A DNA stretch of 64,000 nt, taken from contig CAJNBV010000004.1 of the NCBI GenBank assembly GCA_905221095.1, positions 98,540 to 162,539 of the forward strand, written 5' to 3'. The stretch is from a bacterium (GTDB taxonomy: Bacteria > Bacillota > Bacilli > Lactobacillales > Streptococcaceae). Shown in pieces: positions 1 to 9,402 of the stretch. How positions within the stretch are numbered: position 1 is the first letter of the stretch; each line of letters opens with the position of its first letter. A program made the translations under genes and the position numbers. Below the pieces are notes generated by a model. That model searched no databases and was not told the DNA's origin. It was given only the letters and a program-made list of their open reading frames with translations.

Positions 1-63
1 CTCAAGGCTGTCAATGCTCTCTTGCATGATTTTAGTAAGGACTATGAGATTCGATGCAGATGA
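1..63 (+). CDS. C-terminal end of an upstream gene, probably a CBS-domain protein (partial)
   Basis: An open frame from base 1 encodes about 20 residues ending CR and stops at TGA 61-63. The start lies outside the window. In pneumococci the gene immediately before the xerD-like/scpA/scpB cluster encodes a CBS-domain protein, so the identity is an inference from position only. Its stop overlaps the start of the next gene in an ATGA arrangement, indicating translational coupling with the cluster that follows. Confidence 0.5.
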   Translation, partial: LKAVNALLHDFSKDYEIRCR

Positions 64-794
64 GAGATAGGATTTCAGCCTTTTTAGAGGAAAAGCAGGG
101 CTTGTCTGCCAATTCCAAGCAATCTTATAAGTATGATTTGGAGCAATTTTTAGACATTGTGGGTGAGCGGATTTCGGAGACTAGTCTCAAGATTTACCAA
201 GGCCAGCTAGCCAATTTAAAAATCAGCGCCCAGAAGCGGAAGATTTCGGCCTGTAACCAATTTCTCTACTTTCTCTATCAAAACGGAGAGGTGGATGGCT
301 TTTACCGTTTGGAGTTAGCCAAGCAAGCCGAAAAGAAGACTGAAAAAGCAGAGATACTAGACCTAGACTCTTTTTGGCAGGAAAGTAATTATCCAGAAGG
401 ACGCTTGCTGGCGCTTCTTATCTTGGAAATAGGGCTCTTGCCGAGTGAGATTTTAGCTCTCAAGGTTGCGGATATCAATCTGGATTTTCAGGTGTTGAGA
501 ATCAGCAAGTCTTCCCAACAGAGGATTGTCACCATTCCCACACCCTTGCTTTCAGAATTGGAACCCTTGATGGGGCAGACCTATCTGTTTGAAAGGGCAG
601 GGAAAGTCTATTCTCGTCAGTGGGCCTTCCGTCAGCTAGAGTCCTTTGTCAAGGAGAAAGGTTTCCCAACCTTATCAGCCCAAGCCCTACGGGAACAGTT
701 CATTTTAAGACAAATTGAAAACAAGGTCGATTTGTACGAAATTGCAAAAAAATTAGGATTAAAAACAGTCCTGACCTTAGAAAAATATAGATAA
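60..794 (+). CDS. xerD-like: XerD-like tyrosine recombinase homologue, probably catalytically inactive
   Basis: A 244-residue protein with the tyrosine-recombinase fold: an N-terminal SAM-like core-binding region (residues 1-70) and a C-terminal catalytic-type domain. Key residues are degenerate. The usual first arginine context GLRxSE reads GLLPSE, and the HxLRH box reads AQALRE, so the first Arg and the HxxR His are missing, although a Tyr remains at the C-terminus (EKYR). The streptococcal family is annotated as XerD-like because the dif/XerS reaction does not need it. ATG 60 overlaps the previous stop (ATGA); an in-frame ATG at 54 is also possible. The stop overlaps the scpA start (TAATG), so it is the first gene of a coupled xerD-like/scpA/scpB/rluB/yidD cluster. 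A structural role near the segregation machinery is inference. Confidence 0.9.
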   Translation: MRDRISAFLEEKQGLSANSKQSYKYDLEQFLDIVGERISETSLKIYQGQLANLKISAQKRKISACNQFLYFLYQNGEVDGFYRLELAKQAEKKTEKAEILDLDSFWQESNYPEGRLLALLILEIGLLPSEILALKVADINLDFQVLRISKSSQQRIVTIPTPLLSELEPLMGQTYLFERAGKVYSRQWAFRQLESFVKEKGFPTLSAQALREQFILRQIENKVDLYEIAKKLGLKTVLTLEKYR

Positions 795-1522
795 TGGATA
801 TTAAATTAAAAGATTTTGAAGGGCCTCTGGACTTGCTTTTACACCTGGTTTCCAAGTACCAGATGGATATCTACGATGTGCCCATTACGGAAGTCATCGA
901 ACAGTACTTAGCCTATGTCTCAACCCTGCAGGCCATGCGTCTGGAAGTGACGGGTGAGTACATGGTCATGGCCAGTCAGCTCATGCTGATCAAGAGCCGT
1001 AAGCTTCTTCCAAAGGTAGCAGAAGTGACAGACTTGGAGGATGATCTGGAGCAGGATCTTCTCTCCCAAATCGAAGAATACCGCAAGTTCAAACTCTTGG
1101 GGGAGCACTTGGAAGCCAAGCACCAAGAACGTGCCCAGTATTATTCCAAAGCACCGACAGAGTTGATTTACGAAGATGCGGAGCTTGTGCATGACAAGAC
1201 GACCATTGATCTCTTTTTGGCTTTTTCAAATATCCTAGCCAAGAAAAAAGAAGAGTTTGCTCAGAATCATACAACTATCCTGCGGGATGAGTATAAGATT
1301 GAGGACATGATGGTCATCGTGAAAGAGTCCTTGGCTGGCCGAGACCAATTGTGCTTGCAGGATTTGTTCAAGGAAGCCCAGAATGTCCAAGAGGTCATTA
1401 CCCTCTTTTTGGCGACCTTAGAGTTAATCAAAACCCAGGAGCTGATTCTCATTCAAGAGGAGAGTTTCGGAGATATCTATCTCATGGAAAAGAAGGAAGA
1501 AAGTCAAGTGGCCCAAAACTAG
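794..1522 (+). CDS. scpA: Segregation and condensation protein A
   Basis: This is the kleisin subunit of the bacterial SMC-ScpAB condensin, which bridges the SMC heads and helps organise and segregate newly replicated chromosomes. It has 242 residues, normal for the family. The N-terminal motif [12 protein letters not shown] (residues 8-19) is the hallmark of ScpA, followed by an acidic, helical middle and a C-terminal winged-helix-like segment. The start overlaps the xerD-like stop in TAATG, and scpB follows 18 bp downstream, so partner subunits are co-translated from one message. No separate promoter is visible. Confidence 0.97.
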   Translation: MDIKLKDFEGPLDLLLHLVSKYQMDIYDVPITEVIEQYLAYVSTLQAMRLEVTGEYMVMASQLMLIKSRKLLPKVAEVTDLEDDLEQDLLSQIEEYRKFKLLGEHLEAKHQERAQYYSKAPTELIYEDAELVHDKTTIDLFLAFSNILAKKKEEFAQNHTTILRDEYKIEDMMVIVKESLAGRDQLCLQDLFKEAQNVQEVITLFLATLELIKTQELILIQEESFGDIYLMEKKEESQVAQN

Positions 1523-1540
1523 ACTTGATAGAGAGGAAAG

Positions 1541-2110
1541 ATGAGTACTTTAGCAAAAATAGAAGCGCTCTTGTTTGTAGCAGGTGAAGATGGGATTAGA
1601 GTCCGCCAGTTAGCTGAACTCCTCTCTCTGCCACCGACAGGCATCCAACAGAGTTTAGAAAAATTAGTCCAGAAGTATGAAAAGGACCCAGATTCCAGTT
1701 TGGCTCTGATTGAGACAGGGACGGCCTACAGATTGGTGACCAAGCCTCAGTTTTCAGAGATTTTGAAGGAATACTCCAAGGCACCTATCAACCAGAGCTT
1801 GTCTCGGGCTGCCCTTGAGACCTTGTCCATCATTGCCTACAAGCAGCCCATCACGCGGATAGAGATTGATGCCATCCGTGGGGTTAACTCGAGTGGGGCC
1901 TTGGCAAAGTTGCAGGCTTTTGACTTGATTAAAGAAGACGGGAAAAAAGAAGTGTTAGGGCGCCCCAATCTCTATGTGACTACAGATTATTTCCTAGATT
2001 ATATGGGAATTAACCATTTGGAAGAATTACCAGTGATTGATGAGCTTGAGATTCAAGCCCAAGAAAGCCAATTATTTGGTGAAAGGATAGAAGAAGATGA
2101 GAATCAATAA
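1541..2110 (+). CDS. scpB: Segregation and condensation protein B
   Basis: ScpB dimers bind the ScpA kleisin in the SMC condensin complex. The 189-residue product has the two winged-helix domains expected: the N-terminal [18 protein letters not shown] stretch and a central segment with [14 protein letters not shown] (about residues 93-106), the most conserved ScpB motif. An acidic tail (ERIEEDENQ) follows. A GAGAGGAAAG ribosome site lies just upstream of ATG 1541. The 3' end overlaps rluB by 14 bp, so rluB translation is probably coupled. Confidence 0.97.
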   Translation: MSTLAKIEALLFVAGEDGIRVRQLAELLSLPPTGIQQSLEKLVQKYEKDPDSSLALIETGTAYRLVTKPQFSEILKEYSKAPINQSLSRAALETLSIIAYKQPITRIEIDAIRGVNSSGALAKLQAFDLIKEDGKKEVLGRPNLYVTTDYFLDYMGINHLEELPVIDELEIQAQESQLFGERIEEDENQ

Positions 2111-2819
2111 GTATATTGCCCACGCAGGTGTGGCCAGTAGGAGAAAAGCAGAAGAGTTGATCAAGCAAGGCTTGGTGACGGTCAACGGCCAAGTAGTACG
2201 TGAACTCGCAACGACCATTAAATCAGGTGACAAGGTCGAAGTAGAAGGTCAACCAATCTACAACGAAGAAAAGGTCTACTATCTGCTTAACAAACCACGC
2301 GGTGTGATTTCCAGTGTGACAGATGATAAGGGTCGCAAGACGGTTGTCGACCTCTTGCCCAACGTGAAAGAGCGCATCTACCCTGTAGGTCGTTTGGACT
2401 GGGATACATCAGGAGTCTTGATTTTGACCAATGATGGTGACTTTACGGATGAGATGATTCACCCCCGTAATGAGATTGACAAGGTCTATGTTGCGCGTGT
2501 TAAAGGTGTGGCCAATAAGGACAATCTTCGTCCCTTGACCCGTGGACTTGAAATTGATGGCAAGAAAACCAAGCCAGCTGTTTATGAAATTCTCAAAGTG
2601 GACCCAGTTAAAAATCGCTCAGTAGTACAGTTGACCATCCATGAAGGGCGTAACCATCAGGTTAAAAAAATGTTTGAAGCTGTTGGTCTTCAAGTGGACA
2701 AGTTGTCGCGTACACGTTTTGGGCACCTAGACTTGACAGGCCTTCGTCCAGGTGAATCGCGTCGTCTTAACAAAAAAGAAATCAGCCAACTTCACACCAT
2801 GGCTGTAACCAAGAAATAA
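2097..2819 (+). CDS. rluB: Ribosomal large-subunit pseudouridine synthase B
   Basis: This enzyme isomerises a uridine to pseudouridine in 23S rRNA (position 2605 by E. coli numbering). The 240-residue protein starts with an S4 RNA-binding domain ([20 protein letters not shown], residues 2-21) and then the RsuA-family catalytic domain, with the [17 protein letters not shown] signature around residues 99-115; the first Asp of the GRLDWDT motif is the expected nucleophile. It begins inside scpB at an ATGA overlap and ends in TAATG with yidD. RsuA/RluE paralogues share the signature; position beside scpB favours RluB. Confidence 0.93.
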   Translation: MRINKYIAHAGVASRRKAEELIKQGLVTVNGQVVRELATTIKSGDKVEVEGQPIYNEEKVYYLLNKPRGVISSVTDDKGRKTVVDLLPNVKERIYPVGRLDWDTSGVLILTNDGDFTDEMIHPRNEIDKVYVARVKGVANKDNLRPLTRGLEIDGKKTKPAVYEILKVDPVKNRSVVQLTIHEGRNHQVKKMFEAVGLQVDKLSRTRFGHLDLTGLRPGESRRLNKKEISQLHTMAVTKK

Positions 2820-3061
2820 TGAAACGAATCTTAATAGCGCCAGTACGCTTTTACCAACGTTTTATCTCGCCAGCCTTTCCACCTTCTTGTCGCTTTGAGC
2901 CGACTTGTTCAAATTACATGATTCAGGCTATTAAAAAACATGGCTTCAAGGGTGTCTTGATGGGTTTGGCTCGGATTTTACGTTGCCATCCCTGGTCGAA
3001 AACAGGTAAGGACCCCGTCCCAGACCACTTTTCTCTCAAACGCAATCAAGAAGGGAAATGA
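2819..3061 (+). CDS. yidD: YidD-family membrane protein insertion efficiency factor
   Basis: A short 80-residue, cysteine-containing protein with the YidD signature: [12 protein letters not shown] (residues 7-18), then [11 protein letters not shown] (residues 24-34) and a C-terminal RCHPWSK motif. In other bacteria YidD is a small membrane-associated protein thought to assist YidC-dependent insertion. The start overlaps the rluB stop (TAATG). A long hairpin 23 bp downstream closes the cluster. Family assignment is secure; the molecular role is known mostly from other bacteria. Confidence 0.93.
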   Translation: MKRILIAPVRFYQRFISPAFPPSCRFEPTCSNYMIQAIKKHGFKGVLMGLARILRCHPWSKTGKDPVPDHFSLKRNQEGK

Positions 3062-3083
3062 GGATGGGTAAACAGATTTCAAA

Positions 3084-3140
3084 ATGATAAAAACGCATCC
3101 AATCAGGTCTTAGAAAGCTTGATAGGATGCGTTTTATCAT
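3084..3140. terminator. Bidirectional terminator between yidD and piuA
   Basis: An inverted repeat pairs 3084-3100 with 3125-3140 (about 16 bp with one bulged A) around a 24-base loop. A-rich and T-rich flanks on both sides make it suitable as a shared terminator for the convergent yidD (+) and piu (-) transcripts. Confidence 0.75.
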
Positions 3141-3168
3141 GTAAAGATGTAATTGAGTTTAAAGTAGC

Positions 3169-4134
3169 TTATTTCAAAGCTTTTTGTGCGTCTTCAATCA
3201 TGAGTTTTGTTGATTCTAGACCGCCTCCACTTAGATACCAGAGGTCTGGTGTTAGTTGGATGATCTTACCATTTTTGGCGGCAGGAGTTTCAGCGATGAG
3301 GGCATTTTCTAGGACACCGTCGTTGCTAGAGTTGTCGCCACCGATGGCAAGAGTACGGTTGATGACAAAAAGGAGGTCAGGATTGATTTCTTTGACACTT
3401 TCAAAGCTGACTTCTTGTCCGTGGCGAGAGTCTTCAAATTGAGTATCTGTTGGCTTGAATTTCAAGGTTTGGTACAAGAAAGAGAAACGAGATTGGGCAC
3501 CAAAGGCTGCCATTTTTCCCTCGTTGAGGAGGATGGCAAGGGCTTTTTTGTCAGAACTTTCATTTTTAGTTGCGACTTCTTGAATGCTCTTGTCTAGCTT
3601 GGCCAATTCTTCCTTGACTTTCTGTGTACCAGTTTCACCAAAGGCGCTTGCTAAGGATTCGATATTAGTCTTGGTAGAAGTCCAGTAGTCATCTTTGCCT
3701 GCTTGGAAGAGAACAGTCGGAGCGATTTCGTTGAACTTATCTACGAATTTTTGGGTACGTGGTGAAGCGATAATTAGGTCTGGTTCAAGAGCAGCAAGGG
3801 CTTCTAGGTCTGGCTCAACCATAGAACCAACATTTTTAACTTTTCCAGCTAGGTCTTTAAGATAAGTCGGAACAGTTTTTGTAGGTATTCCGACGATATT
3901 CTTTTCAAAACCTAAAGCGCGAATAGTATCCGCAGCACCGAGATCAAAGGTCACAATCTTTTCAGGGACTTTTGAAAGTGTGACTACACCTAGTGAACTT
4001 TTAATGGTTACCTCTGTTGGAGCAGAGCTACTTGTCTCTGTCTGGTTAGTGCTTGAGTTTGTACTACATGCACCAAGTAGGAGCAAGAAGCTGGCCGCTA
4101 GGGCAGTGAGATAAAGTTTAAGGGATGTTTTCAT
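3169..4134 (-). CDS. piuA: Iron-compound ABC transporter substrate-binding lipoprotein
   Basis: The extracellular receptor of the Piu iron-compound (siderophore/haem-type) importer. The 321-residue product has a lipoprotein signal with lipobox LGAC (Cys 23) after a hydrophobic core, a Ser/Thr-rich linker, then a class III periplasmic-binding fold of the FecB/FatB type (KIVTFDLGAADTIRALG early, PDLIIASPR mid, DLLFVINRT late). It is the last gene of a four-gene minus-strand operon after two permeases and an ATPase. A 95-bp gap containing a hairpin separates it from the ATPase gene, which could allow separate mRNA processing and higher receptor levels. PiuA is an immunogenic surface lipoprotein in pneumococcus. 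Confidence 0.92.
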   Translation of the reverse strand: MKTSLKLYLTALAASFLLLLGACSTNSSTNQTETSSSAPTEVTIKSSLGVVTLSKVPEKIVTFDLGAADTIRALGFEKNIVGIPTKTVPTYLKDLAGKVKNVGSMVEPDLEALAALEPDLIIASPRTQKFVDKFNEIAPTVLFQAGKDDYWTSTKTNIESLASAFGETGTQKVKEELAKLDKSIQEVATKNESSDKKALAILLNEGKMAAFGAQSRFSFLYQTLKFKPTDTQFEDSRHGQEVSFESVKEINPDLLFVINRTLAIGGDNSSNDGVLENALIAETPAAKNGKIIQLTPDLWYLSGGGLESTKLMIEDAQKALK

Positions 4135-4171
4135 GATTTCTCCTTTTTAAAATGTGATAACGATGTAGGGA

Positions 4172-4198
4172 GTCTCTTAGTGATGTTTATTAAGAGAC
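4172..4198 (-). promoter_or_regulatory. Intra-operon hairpin between piuC and piuA
   Basis: GTCTCTTA (4172-4179) pairs with TAAGAGAC (4191-4198) across an 11-base loop. It lies in the only sizeable gap of the piu operon and lacks a long U tract on the coding strand, so it looks more like an mRNA processing or stability element, or a leaky terminator, than a full stop. Confidence 0.5.
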
Positions 4199-4228
4199 AG
4201 AGTTTTCTCTAATAAGGGCTCAGAATGG

Positions 4229-4981
4229 CTAGCTATAGATACAGATCTTTTTGCCATTGATATCAGCCAGCGTGATGGGAATTTCATAGAGTTGACTGAG
4301 CAGGTCAGCCTGCATGATTTGATCTGTTCTTCCCTTGCAAAAGACTTGACCGTCCTTGAAGGCGACAATTTCATCCGCATACTGGCTGGCCATATTGATA
4401 TCGTGGAGGACAATGATAATGGTCTTACCGAGTTCTTCCACCAGTCGCCGAAGAATCTGCATCATACTGACACTTTGCTTGATATCGAGATTGTTGAGCG
4501 GTTCGTCTAGCAAGATAAAGTCTGTATCCTGGGCCAGTACCATAGCGATAAAAACACGTTGGAGCTGTCCACCAGACAGACTATCGATGTAGCGCTCCTT
4601 TAAGTTAGTCAGTTCCAGATAGTCCAGAGTTTCTCGGATTTTTTCCCAATCTTCTGCTCTCAGTCGACCACGGCTGTAGGGAAAACGTCCAAAACTGACT
4701 AGTTCTTCAACAGTCAATTTGGCCTGGTAATTGATCTTCTGCTTTAGGATAGTCAGTTCTTTGGCTAGTTCTTGGGAATTCCAGCTTTCGATTTCACGAC
4801 CTTTGATACTGAGAATTCCCTGATCCTTCTTGGTCAATCTGCTCATAATGGAGAGGAGAGTCGATTTTCCAGCACCATTTGGACCAATGAAGGCTGTCAG
4901 TTTCTGAGGACTGACTTCAAGCGTAATATCTTGCAAAATATCCTGTTTTTGAATGGATTTGTCAATGTTTTCTAGTTTCAC
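4229..4981 (-). CDS. piuC: Iron-compound ABC transporter ATP-binding protein
   Basis: The cytoplasmic ATPase of the Piu importer, 250 residues. Motifs in order: Walker A GPNGAGKST (residues 33-41), ABC signature LSGGQLQRV (about 134-142), Walker B FILLDEPLNNLD, and switch histidine VLHDINMA. It belongs to the FecE/FepC iron-siderophore subgroup. The ATG overlaps the stop of the preceding permease gene by four bases (ATGA). Symbol assignment follows the piuBDCA order and is less certain than the function. Confidence 0.92.
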   Translation of the reverse strand: MKLENIDKSIQKQDILQDITLEVSPQKLTAFIGPNGAGKSTLLSIMSRLTKKDQGILSIKGREIESWNSQELAKELTILKQKINYQAKLTVEELVSFGRFPYSRGRLRAEDWEKIRETLDYLELTNLKERYIDSLSGGQLQRVFIAMVLAQDTDFILLDEPLNNLDIKQSVSMMQILRRLVEELGKTIIIVLHDINMASQYADEIVAFKDGQVFCKGRTDQIMQADLLSQLYEIPITLADINGKKICIYS

Positions 4982-5934
4982 TGACGCGCCCTCCTGTATA
5001 GTAAGATAAAGAATAAGAGACCACCCACGCTTTCGATGATCATGCTGATGCGAATTTCCAGTGCAAAGACTCGTTCAATCAGGGCTTGCCCCAAGGTCAA
5101 ACTAATAAATCCAATTAGAACGGCTACGATAAAGAGCAACTTGTGCCGATAATCTTTGACAATCAGGTAGGTGAGGTTGGCCAGCATAAAGCCGAAGAAG
5201 GCCATAGGCCCTACCAAGGCAGTAGCCGTTGAAGTCAAAAGCACGATGCCCCAGAGGAGCTCTCTCTGTTCTTTTTCAACATCGAGTCCCAGTATCTGAG
5301 CCGTTTCTCTTTGTAGGTGCAAGACATCCAGAATGACTGCTTTTCGAAAGAAAAAGATTGTCAAGATGAGTATGATCAGAGAACCGATGGCTAGGATGGA
5401 AGTGTTGAGATGCTGAAAGGAGGCAAAGAGACTGTTCTGCAGTTTATCGTATTCATTTGGATCCATCAGGACTTGGAGGAAGGTACTGATATTTCGAAAG
5501 AGACTTCCGAGGGCTAGACAGATTAGCAGAATGAAGACCAGGTCTTGCTTCATCAGTGCCTTCAAGTAGCCTTGTAAGGCGAGAAAGAAGAGGGATTGAA
5601 GCAAAAGCAAGACTAGAAATTCTAAGATAGGAGACTTCCCAAGTTGAAGAAATTTGCTTTCAAAAACCAGTAGTAGGGTTTGTAGTAGGACGTAGAAAGA
5701 TTCGATTCCCAAAATACTAGGTGTCAGGAAGCGATTTTCCGTCAGGGTTTGAAAACTAATGGTCGAAATACCTGTCGCGATGGCTACCAAGAGATAAACG
5801 ATGATTTTTTGGGAACGCAGTTTCCAGGCAAAGGCAGACAGGTGGGTAATGGGCCAAAAGTAGAGAAGACAAGCTCCGATGGCCAGAATAATGAGAAGCC
5901 AGAAGAGCTTGGTATGTTTGCTTTTAGACGGCAT
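4978..5934 (-). CDS. piuD: Iron-compound ABC transporter permease (second)
   Basis: A FecCD-family transmembrane permease, 318 residues, rich in hydrophobic helices, with the cytoplasmic coupling region around LGLDVEKEQRE and a conserved GPMAFFGFMLANL segment. I chose ATG 5934 over the upstream in-frame ATG 5973 because GAGGGGGA sits 7 bp upstream of it and nothing comparable precedes 5973. It overlaps the first permease gene by 11 bp, so the two membrane subunits are coupled and probably form a heterodimer. Which permease is called B or D rests on operon order. Confidence 0.9.
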   Translation of the reverse strand: MPSKSKHTKLFWLLIILAIGACLLYFWPITHLSAFAWKLRSQKIIVYLLVAIATGISTISFQTLTENRFLTPSILGIESFYVLLQTLLLVFESKFLQLGKSPILEFLVLLLLQSLFFLALQGYLKALMKQDLVFILLICLALGSLFRNISTFLQVLMDPNEYDKLQNSLFASFQHLNTSILAIGSLIILILTIFFFRKAVILDVLHLQRETAQILGLDVEKEQRELLWGIVLLTSTATALVGPMAFFGFMLANLTYLIVKDYRHKLLFIVAVLIGFISLTLGQALIERVFALEIRISMIIESVGGLLFFILLYRRARQ

Positions 5935-6883
5935 CTTTTCGTCCCCCTCTCCAGAGAAGTAGAATAAAGACAAGGCTACCGATGAGTCCTAGTAGGAGAC
6001 TGACAGATAGCTCATAGGGTCGGATCAAGACTCGAGAGAGGATGTCGCAGGCCAGAACCAGATTGGCACCGACCAGTACGACCATGAGTTTGGTTTGACT
6101 CAAATTATCTCCATAACGCTTGCGAACAAGATTGGGAACGATGACCCCGAGAAATGGTAAGCCACCTACGGTAATCATGGTGACGCTTGTCGTTAGCGCA
6201 ACCAGAAAGAGGGTCAGTTTTTCAAGTAGGGAGTAAGAAATCCCCAAACTCTCACTGGTTTCCTTGCCCAGATTCATGATGGTAAAGGTTTGGGACAATT
6301 TCCAAACGGCTATCAGGATAATGAGGCCTAAGAAGAGCCACTCATATTGATGGGTCTGAATCATGGAGAAGGAGCCCTGGGTCCAAGCAGTCATACTCTG
6401 AACCAGATTGAAACGATAGGCGATAACTTCTGTCACAGAACCGATAATCCCACTATAAATGATCCCAATCAAGGGCAACATCCACCTTTCCTTTACGGTA
6501 AAAATAGTCATAAAGGCCAGAAAGAAGAGGGTGAATACAATGGATGATCCAAAAGCAAAGACCATCTTTTGGGTCAGACTAGCCGACGGAAAGACAAAGA
6601 GGCTCAGTACCATTCCTAGTTTGGCGGCTTCAGTGGTCCCAACTGTACTCGGAGCAGCAAACTGATTTTGGGTAATAGTCTGCATGAGGAGCCCTGCCAT
6701 ACTCATACTAGAGGCAGTCAGGAGAATGCTAATCGTCCTTGGAAGACGGGACTCTTGAAAGAGAAGCCAAGTTTCATGATCCAGAGCAAAGAGTTTTCCC
6801 CATGAAAAATCACTGGTTCCAATGCTAATGGAGAGAAAGACCAGGAGTAGAAGTAAGCCAATTAAATAATGAGAAAGTTTCAT
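5924..6883 (-). CDS. piuB: Iron-compound ABC transporter permease (first)
   Basis: The first gene of the piu operon, a 319-residue FecCD-family permease with multiple predicted membrane helices and the family motif GGLPFLGVIVPNLVR near residue 235. ATG 6883 is preferred to ATG 6898 because AAAGGA lies 6 bp upstream of it, while the upstream ATG is inside that ribosome-site region. A clear promoter lies 50-80 bp upstream. Together with the second permease, ATPase and lipoprotein it forms a complete importer. Confidence 0.9.
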   Translation of the reverse strand: MKLSHYLIGLLLLLVFLSISIGTSDFSWGKLFALDHETWLLFQESRLPRTISILLTASSMSMAGLLMQTITQNQFAAPSTVGTTEAAKLGMVLSLFVFPSASLTQKMVFAFGSSIVFTLFFLAFMTIFTVKERWMLPLIGIIYSGIIGSVTEVIAYRFNLVQSMTAWTQGSFSMIQTHQYEWLFLGLIILIAVWKLSQTFTIMNLGKETSESLGISYSLLEKLTLFLVALTTSVTMITVGGLPFLGVIVPNLVRKRYGDNLSQTKLMVVLVGANLVLACDILSRVLIRPYELSVSLLLGLIGSLVFILLLWRGGRKDAV

Positions 6884-6932
6884 GCCCCATCCTTTCATGT
6901 AGATTTTGTATCGAAAGATACCTGCGGATATT

Positions 6933-6961
6933 ACTGTAACACGATTTATTTAATCTGTCAA
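6933..6961 (-). promoter_or_regulatory. Promoter of the piu operon
   Basis: On the minus strand TTGACA (6956-6961) and TACAGT (6933-6938) are separated by 17 bp. The -35 is perfect and the -10 matches 4 of 6 positions. The flanks are AT-rich; I did not identify a named iron-regulator operator. Confidence 0.75.
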
Positions 6962-7026
6962 TAAATTTTCTGACAATTTAATGAATAAAACAAGGAGAGA
7001 GCACTAGGACTTTCTCCTCTGTTTTT

Positions 7027-8025
7027 CTATTCCAAAATGTTTTTCCCCTCTTTAACTCGCCAACGATAATCAGATAAAATAATATCTTCGAGGGAGTAGC
7101 TAGCCTGCCAATCAAGATATTTTTTAGCTTTTGATGCGTCTGCTAGGACGCTAGCTGGGTCACCAGCACGACGAGCAACAATCTCGTGTGGGATTTTTTG
7201 ATCCAGCAATTCTTCAGCAGTTTTAAAGATTTCTTTGACAGTATAGCCTTTCTCAGTTCCTAAGTTAAAGATTTGAGAAGAACTGTTTTCTTGAAAGAGA
7301 TAGTTCATCCCTTTAACGTGGGCTTGTGCAAGGTCCAATACATGAATGTAATCCCGAATACATGAACCGTCACGTGTATCGTAGTCATCTCCAAATATTT
7401 TTAAGCTATCATTTTGTCCCAATGCGGTCTTGTTGATATTTGGAATGATATGAGTTGGATTTTTCACACGCAGACCGTTTGAAGCATCCATTTCAGCCCC
7501 AGCTACATTAAAGTAACGGAAAATGACATATTTCCAATCGTAGCGATTGGCCATCCAGTAAATCATTCGTTCACCCATCAGTTTTGTTTCTGCATAAGGG
7601 TTGACAGGGTCGAGCAGGGTATCTTCAGTTGCAGGCTTGTCAATACAGTTATTACCATAGAGAGATGCAGTTGAAGAGAACATGATTTTTTGGATGCCAA
7701 CTTCAGATAAGACTTTGAGAACTTGGTTCATACCAGCGACATTGGCAGTGAAGTATTTGCTTGGGTTTTCAATACTTTCGCTCACAACAATTTCACCTGC
7801 ACAATGGAGAACAGCATCAATCTTATTTTCTTCCAAGTAAGCTTTTAGGGAACTAGCATCATAAACATCCAGTTGTTTAAAGCTAGCACGACTATCCACA
7901 GCTGAACGATTTCCTGTAGAGAGATTATCGAGGACATGAACCTGATAGCCAGCATTTAAAAGAGCTTTAACGGTATGGGAGCCAATATAGCCAGCTCCAC
8001 CTGTAACAAGAATTGTTTTGGTCAT
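7027..8025 (-). CDS. galE: UDP-glucose 4-epimerase
   Basis: Interconverts UDP-glucose and UDP-galactose, supplying galactose units for surface polysaccharides as well as galactose catabolism. The 332-residue protein is an extended short-chain dehydrogenase: N-terminal NAD-binding TGGAGYIGSH (residues 8-17), catalytic Ser/Thr in SSTASLYG, YxxxK motif YAETK, and the GalE-typical FRYFNVAGA. The gene stands alone between the piu promoter region and pepA, with no other Leloir genes next to it, so it is more likely a housekeeping or surface-glycan epimerase than part of a gal operon here. Confidence 0.93.
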   Translation of the reverse strand: MTKTILVTGGAGYIGSHTVKALLNAGYQVHVLDNLSTGNRSAVDSRASFKQLDVYDASSLKAYLEENKIDAVLHCAGEIVVSESIENPSKYFTANVAGMNQVLKVLSEVGIQKIMFSSTASLYGNNCIDKPATEDTLLDPVNPYAETKLMGERMIYWMANRYDWKYVIFRYFNVAGAEMDASNGLRVKNPTHIIPNINKTALGQNDSLKIFGDDYDTRDGSCIRDYIHVLDLAQAHVKGMNYLFQENSSSQIFNLGTEKGYTVKEIFKTAEELLDQKIPHEIVARRAGDPASVLADASKAKKYLDWQASYSLEDIILSDYRWRVKEGKNILE

Positions 8026-8052
8026 GATTTTTTCCTTTTCTACTTTTGTACT

Positions 8053-8081
8053 ATTTTAAAGAAAGAGGAAGGGAAAGTCAA
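8053..8081 (-). promoter_or_regulatory. Promoter of galE
   Basis: On the minus strand TTGACT (8076-8081) and TAAAAT (8053-8058) are 17 bp apart and point at galE. The remaining divergent spacer up to pepA (about 8,090-8,280) is AT-rich with no other structure I could recognise. An extended -10 TGgTAAAAT at 8,286-8,294 probably serves pepA. Confidence 0.7.
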
Positions 8082-8318
8082 CTATTTTCTGTAAATTTCA
8101 TGAAAAACTGAACAAATATAGTATTGAATTGTTTTTTTGTTTGGAAATTAAGAATTTGGTTAATCTTGGAATATTTCTCAGATTTCACCTCAAATACAAG
8201 AGACTACAATCTTTTTCTAAGACACAGTAAGACTAAGATACTAATTTAGAAATCCACCTTCCCGCTATCCTTCTCCTATAAAAAGTGGTAAAATGGATGA
8301 AAGAAAGAAGGAACTGAA

Positions 8319-9383
8319 ATGACAACATTATTTTCAAAAATCAAAGAAGTAACAGAACTTGCTGCGATCTCAGGTCATGAAGCGCCTGTTCGTGCTTATC
8401 TTCGTGAAAAGTTGACACCGCACGTGGATGAAGTGGTGACAGATGGCTTGGGTGGTATTTTCGGGATCAAGCATTCAGAAGTTGCGGATGCGCCGCGCGT
8501 CTTGGTCGCTTCTCACATGGATGAAGTTGGTTTTATGGTCAGCGAGATTAAGCCAGATGGTACCTTCCGTGTGGTTGAAATCGGTGGTTGGAATCCGATG
8601 GTGGTCAGCAGCCAACGTTTCAAACTCTTGACTCGTGATGGTCGTGAAATTCCAGTGATTTCAGGCTCTGTTCCTCCACATTTGACTCGTGGAAAGGGTG
8701 GACCAACCATGCCAGCCATTGCGGATATTGTCTTTGATGGTGGTTTTGCGGACAAGGCTGAGGCAGAAAGCTTTGGCATCCGTCCTGGTGACACCATTGT
8801 CCCAGATAGTTCAGCTATCTTGACAGCCAATGAAAAAAATATCATCTCAAAAGCTTGGGACAACCGCTACGGTGTTCTTATGGTGAGTGAGCTAGCAGAA
8901 GCCCTTTCAGGTCAAAAACTCGGAAATGAACTCTATCTTGGCTCTAATGTCCAAGAAGAAGTTGGTCTTCGTGGTGCTCATACTTCCACAACTAAGTTTG
9001 ATCCAGAAGTCTTTCTAGCAGTTGACTGTTCACCAGCAGGTGATGTTTATGGCGGTCAAGGCAAAATTGGAGATGGAACCTTGATTCGTTTCTACGATCC
9101 AGGTCACTTGCTTCTCCCAGGGATGAAGGATTTCCTTTTGACAACGGCTGAAGAAGCTGGCATCAAGTATCAATACTACTGTGGAAAAGGCGGAACGGAT
9201 GCTGGCGCAGCCCATCTGAAAAATGGAGGTGTTCCTTCTACAACTATTGGTGTCTGCGCTCGTTATATCCACTCTCACCAAACCCTCTACGCTATGGATG
9301 ACTTCCTAGAAGCTCAAGCTTTCTTGCAAGCCTTGGTGAAAAAATTGGATCGTTCAACGGTTGATTTGATTAAAAATTATTAA
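8319..9383 (+). CDS. pepA: Glutamyl aminopeptidase, M42 family
   Basis: A cytoplasmic metallo-aminopeptidase that removes N-terminal acidic residues from peptides; lactic-acid bacterial PepA is the model. The 354-residue product shows the M42 metal ligands in context: SHMDEVGFM (His/Asp near residues 66-68), the bridging Asp in KAWDNRYG, the catalytic EE in NVQEEVGLRG, a ligand Asp in VDCSPAGD, and late His in YIHSHQT. These enzymes assemble into large tetrahedral dodecamers. It is followed at once by an immunity-type gene with its own ribosome site. Confidence 0.94.
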   Translation: MTTLFSKIKEVTELAAISGHEAPVRAYLREKLTPHVDEVVTDGLGGIFGIKHSEVADAPRVLVASHMDEVGFMVSEIKPDGTFRVVEIGGWNPMVVSSQRFKLLTRDGREIPVISGSVPPHLTRGKGGPTMPAIADIVFDGGFADKAEAESFGIRPGDTIVPDSSAILTANEKNIISKAWDNRYGVLMVSELAEALSGQKLGNELYLGSNVQEEVGLRGAHTSTTKFDPEVFLAVDCSPAGDVYGGQGKIGDGTLIRFYDPGHLLLPGMKDFLLTTAEEAGIKYQYYCGKGGTDAGAAHLKNGGVPSTTIGVCARYIHSHQTLYAMDDFLEAQAFLQALVKKLDRSTVDLIKNY

Positions 9384-9402
9384 ACATAAGGAGGTGGTAG
9401 GG

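Noticed and set aside
54..794. Tyrosine recombinase as the integrase of a mobile element
   Set aside because: Catalytic residues are missing, and the gene belongs to the conserved scpAB cluster with no attachment-site duplication or phage genes nearby.
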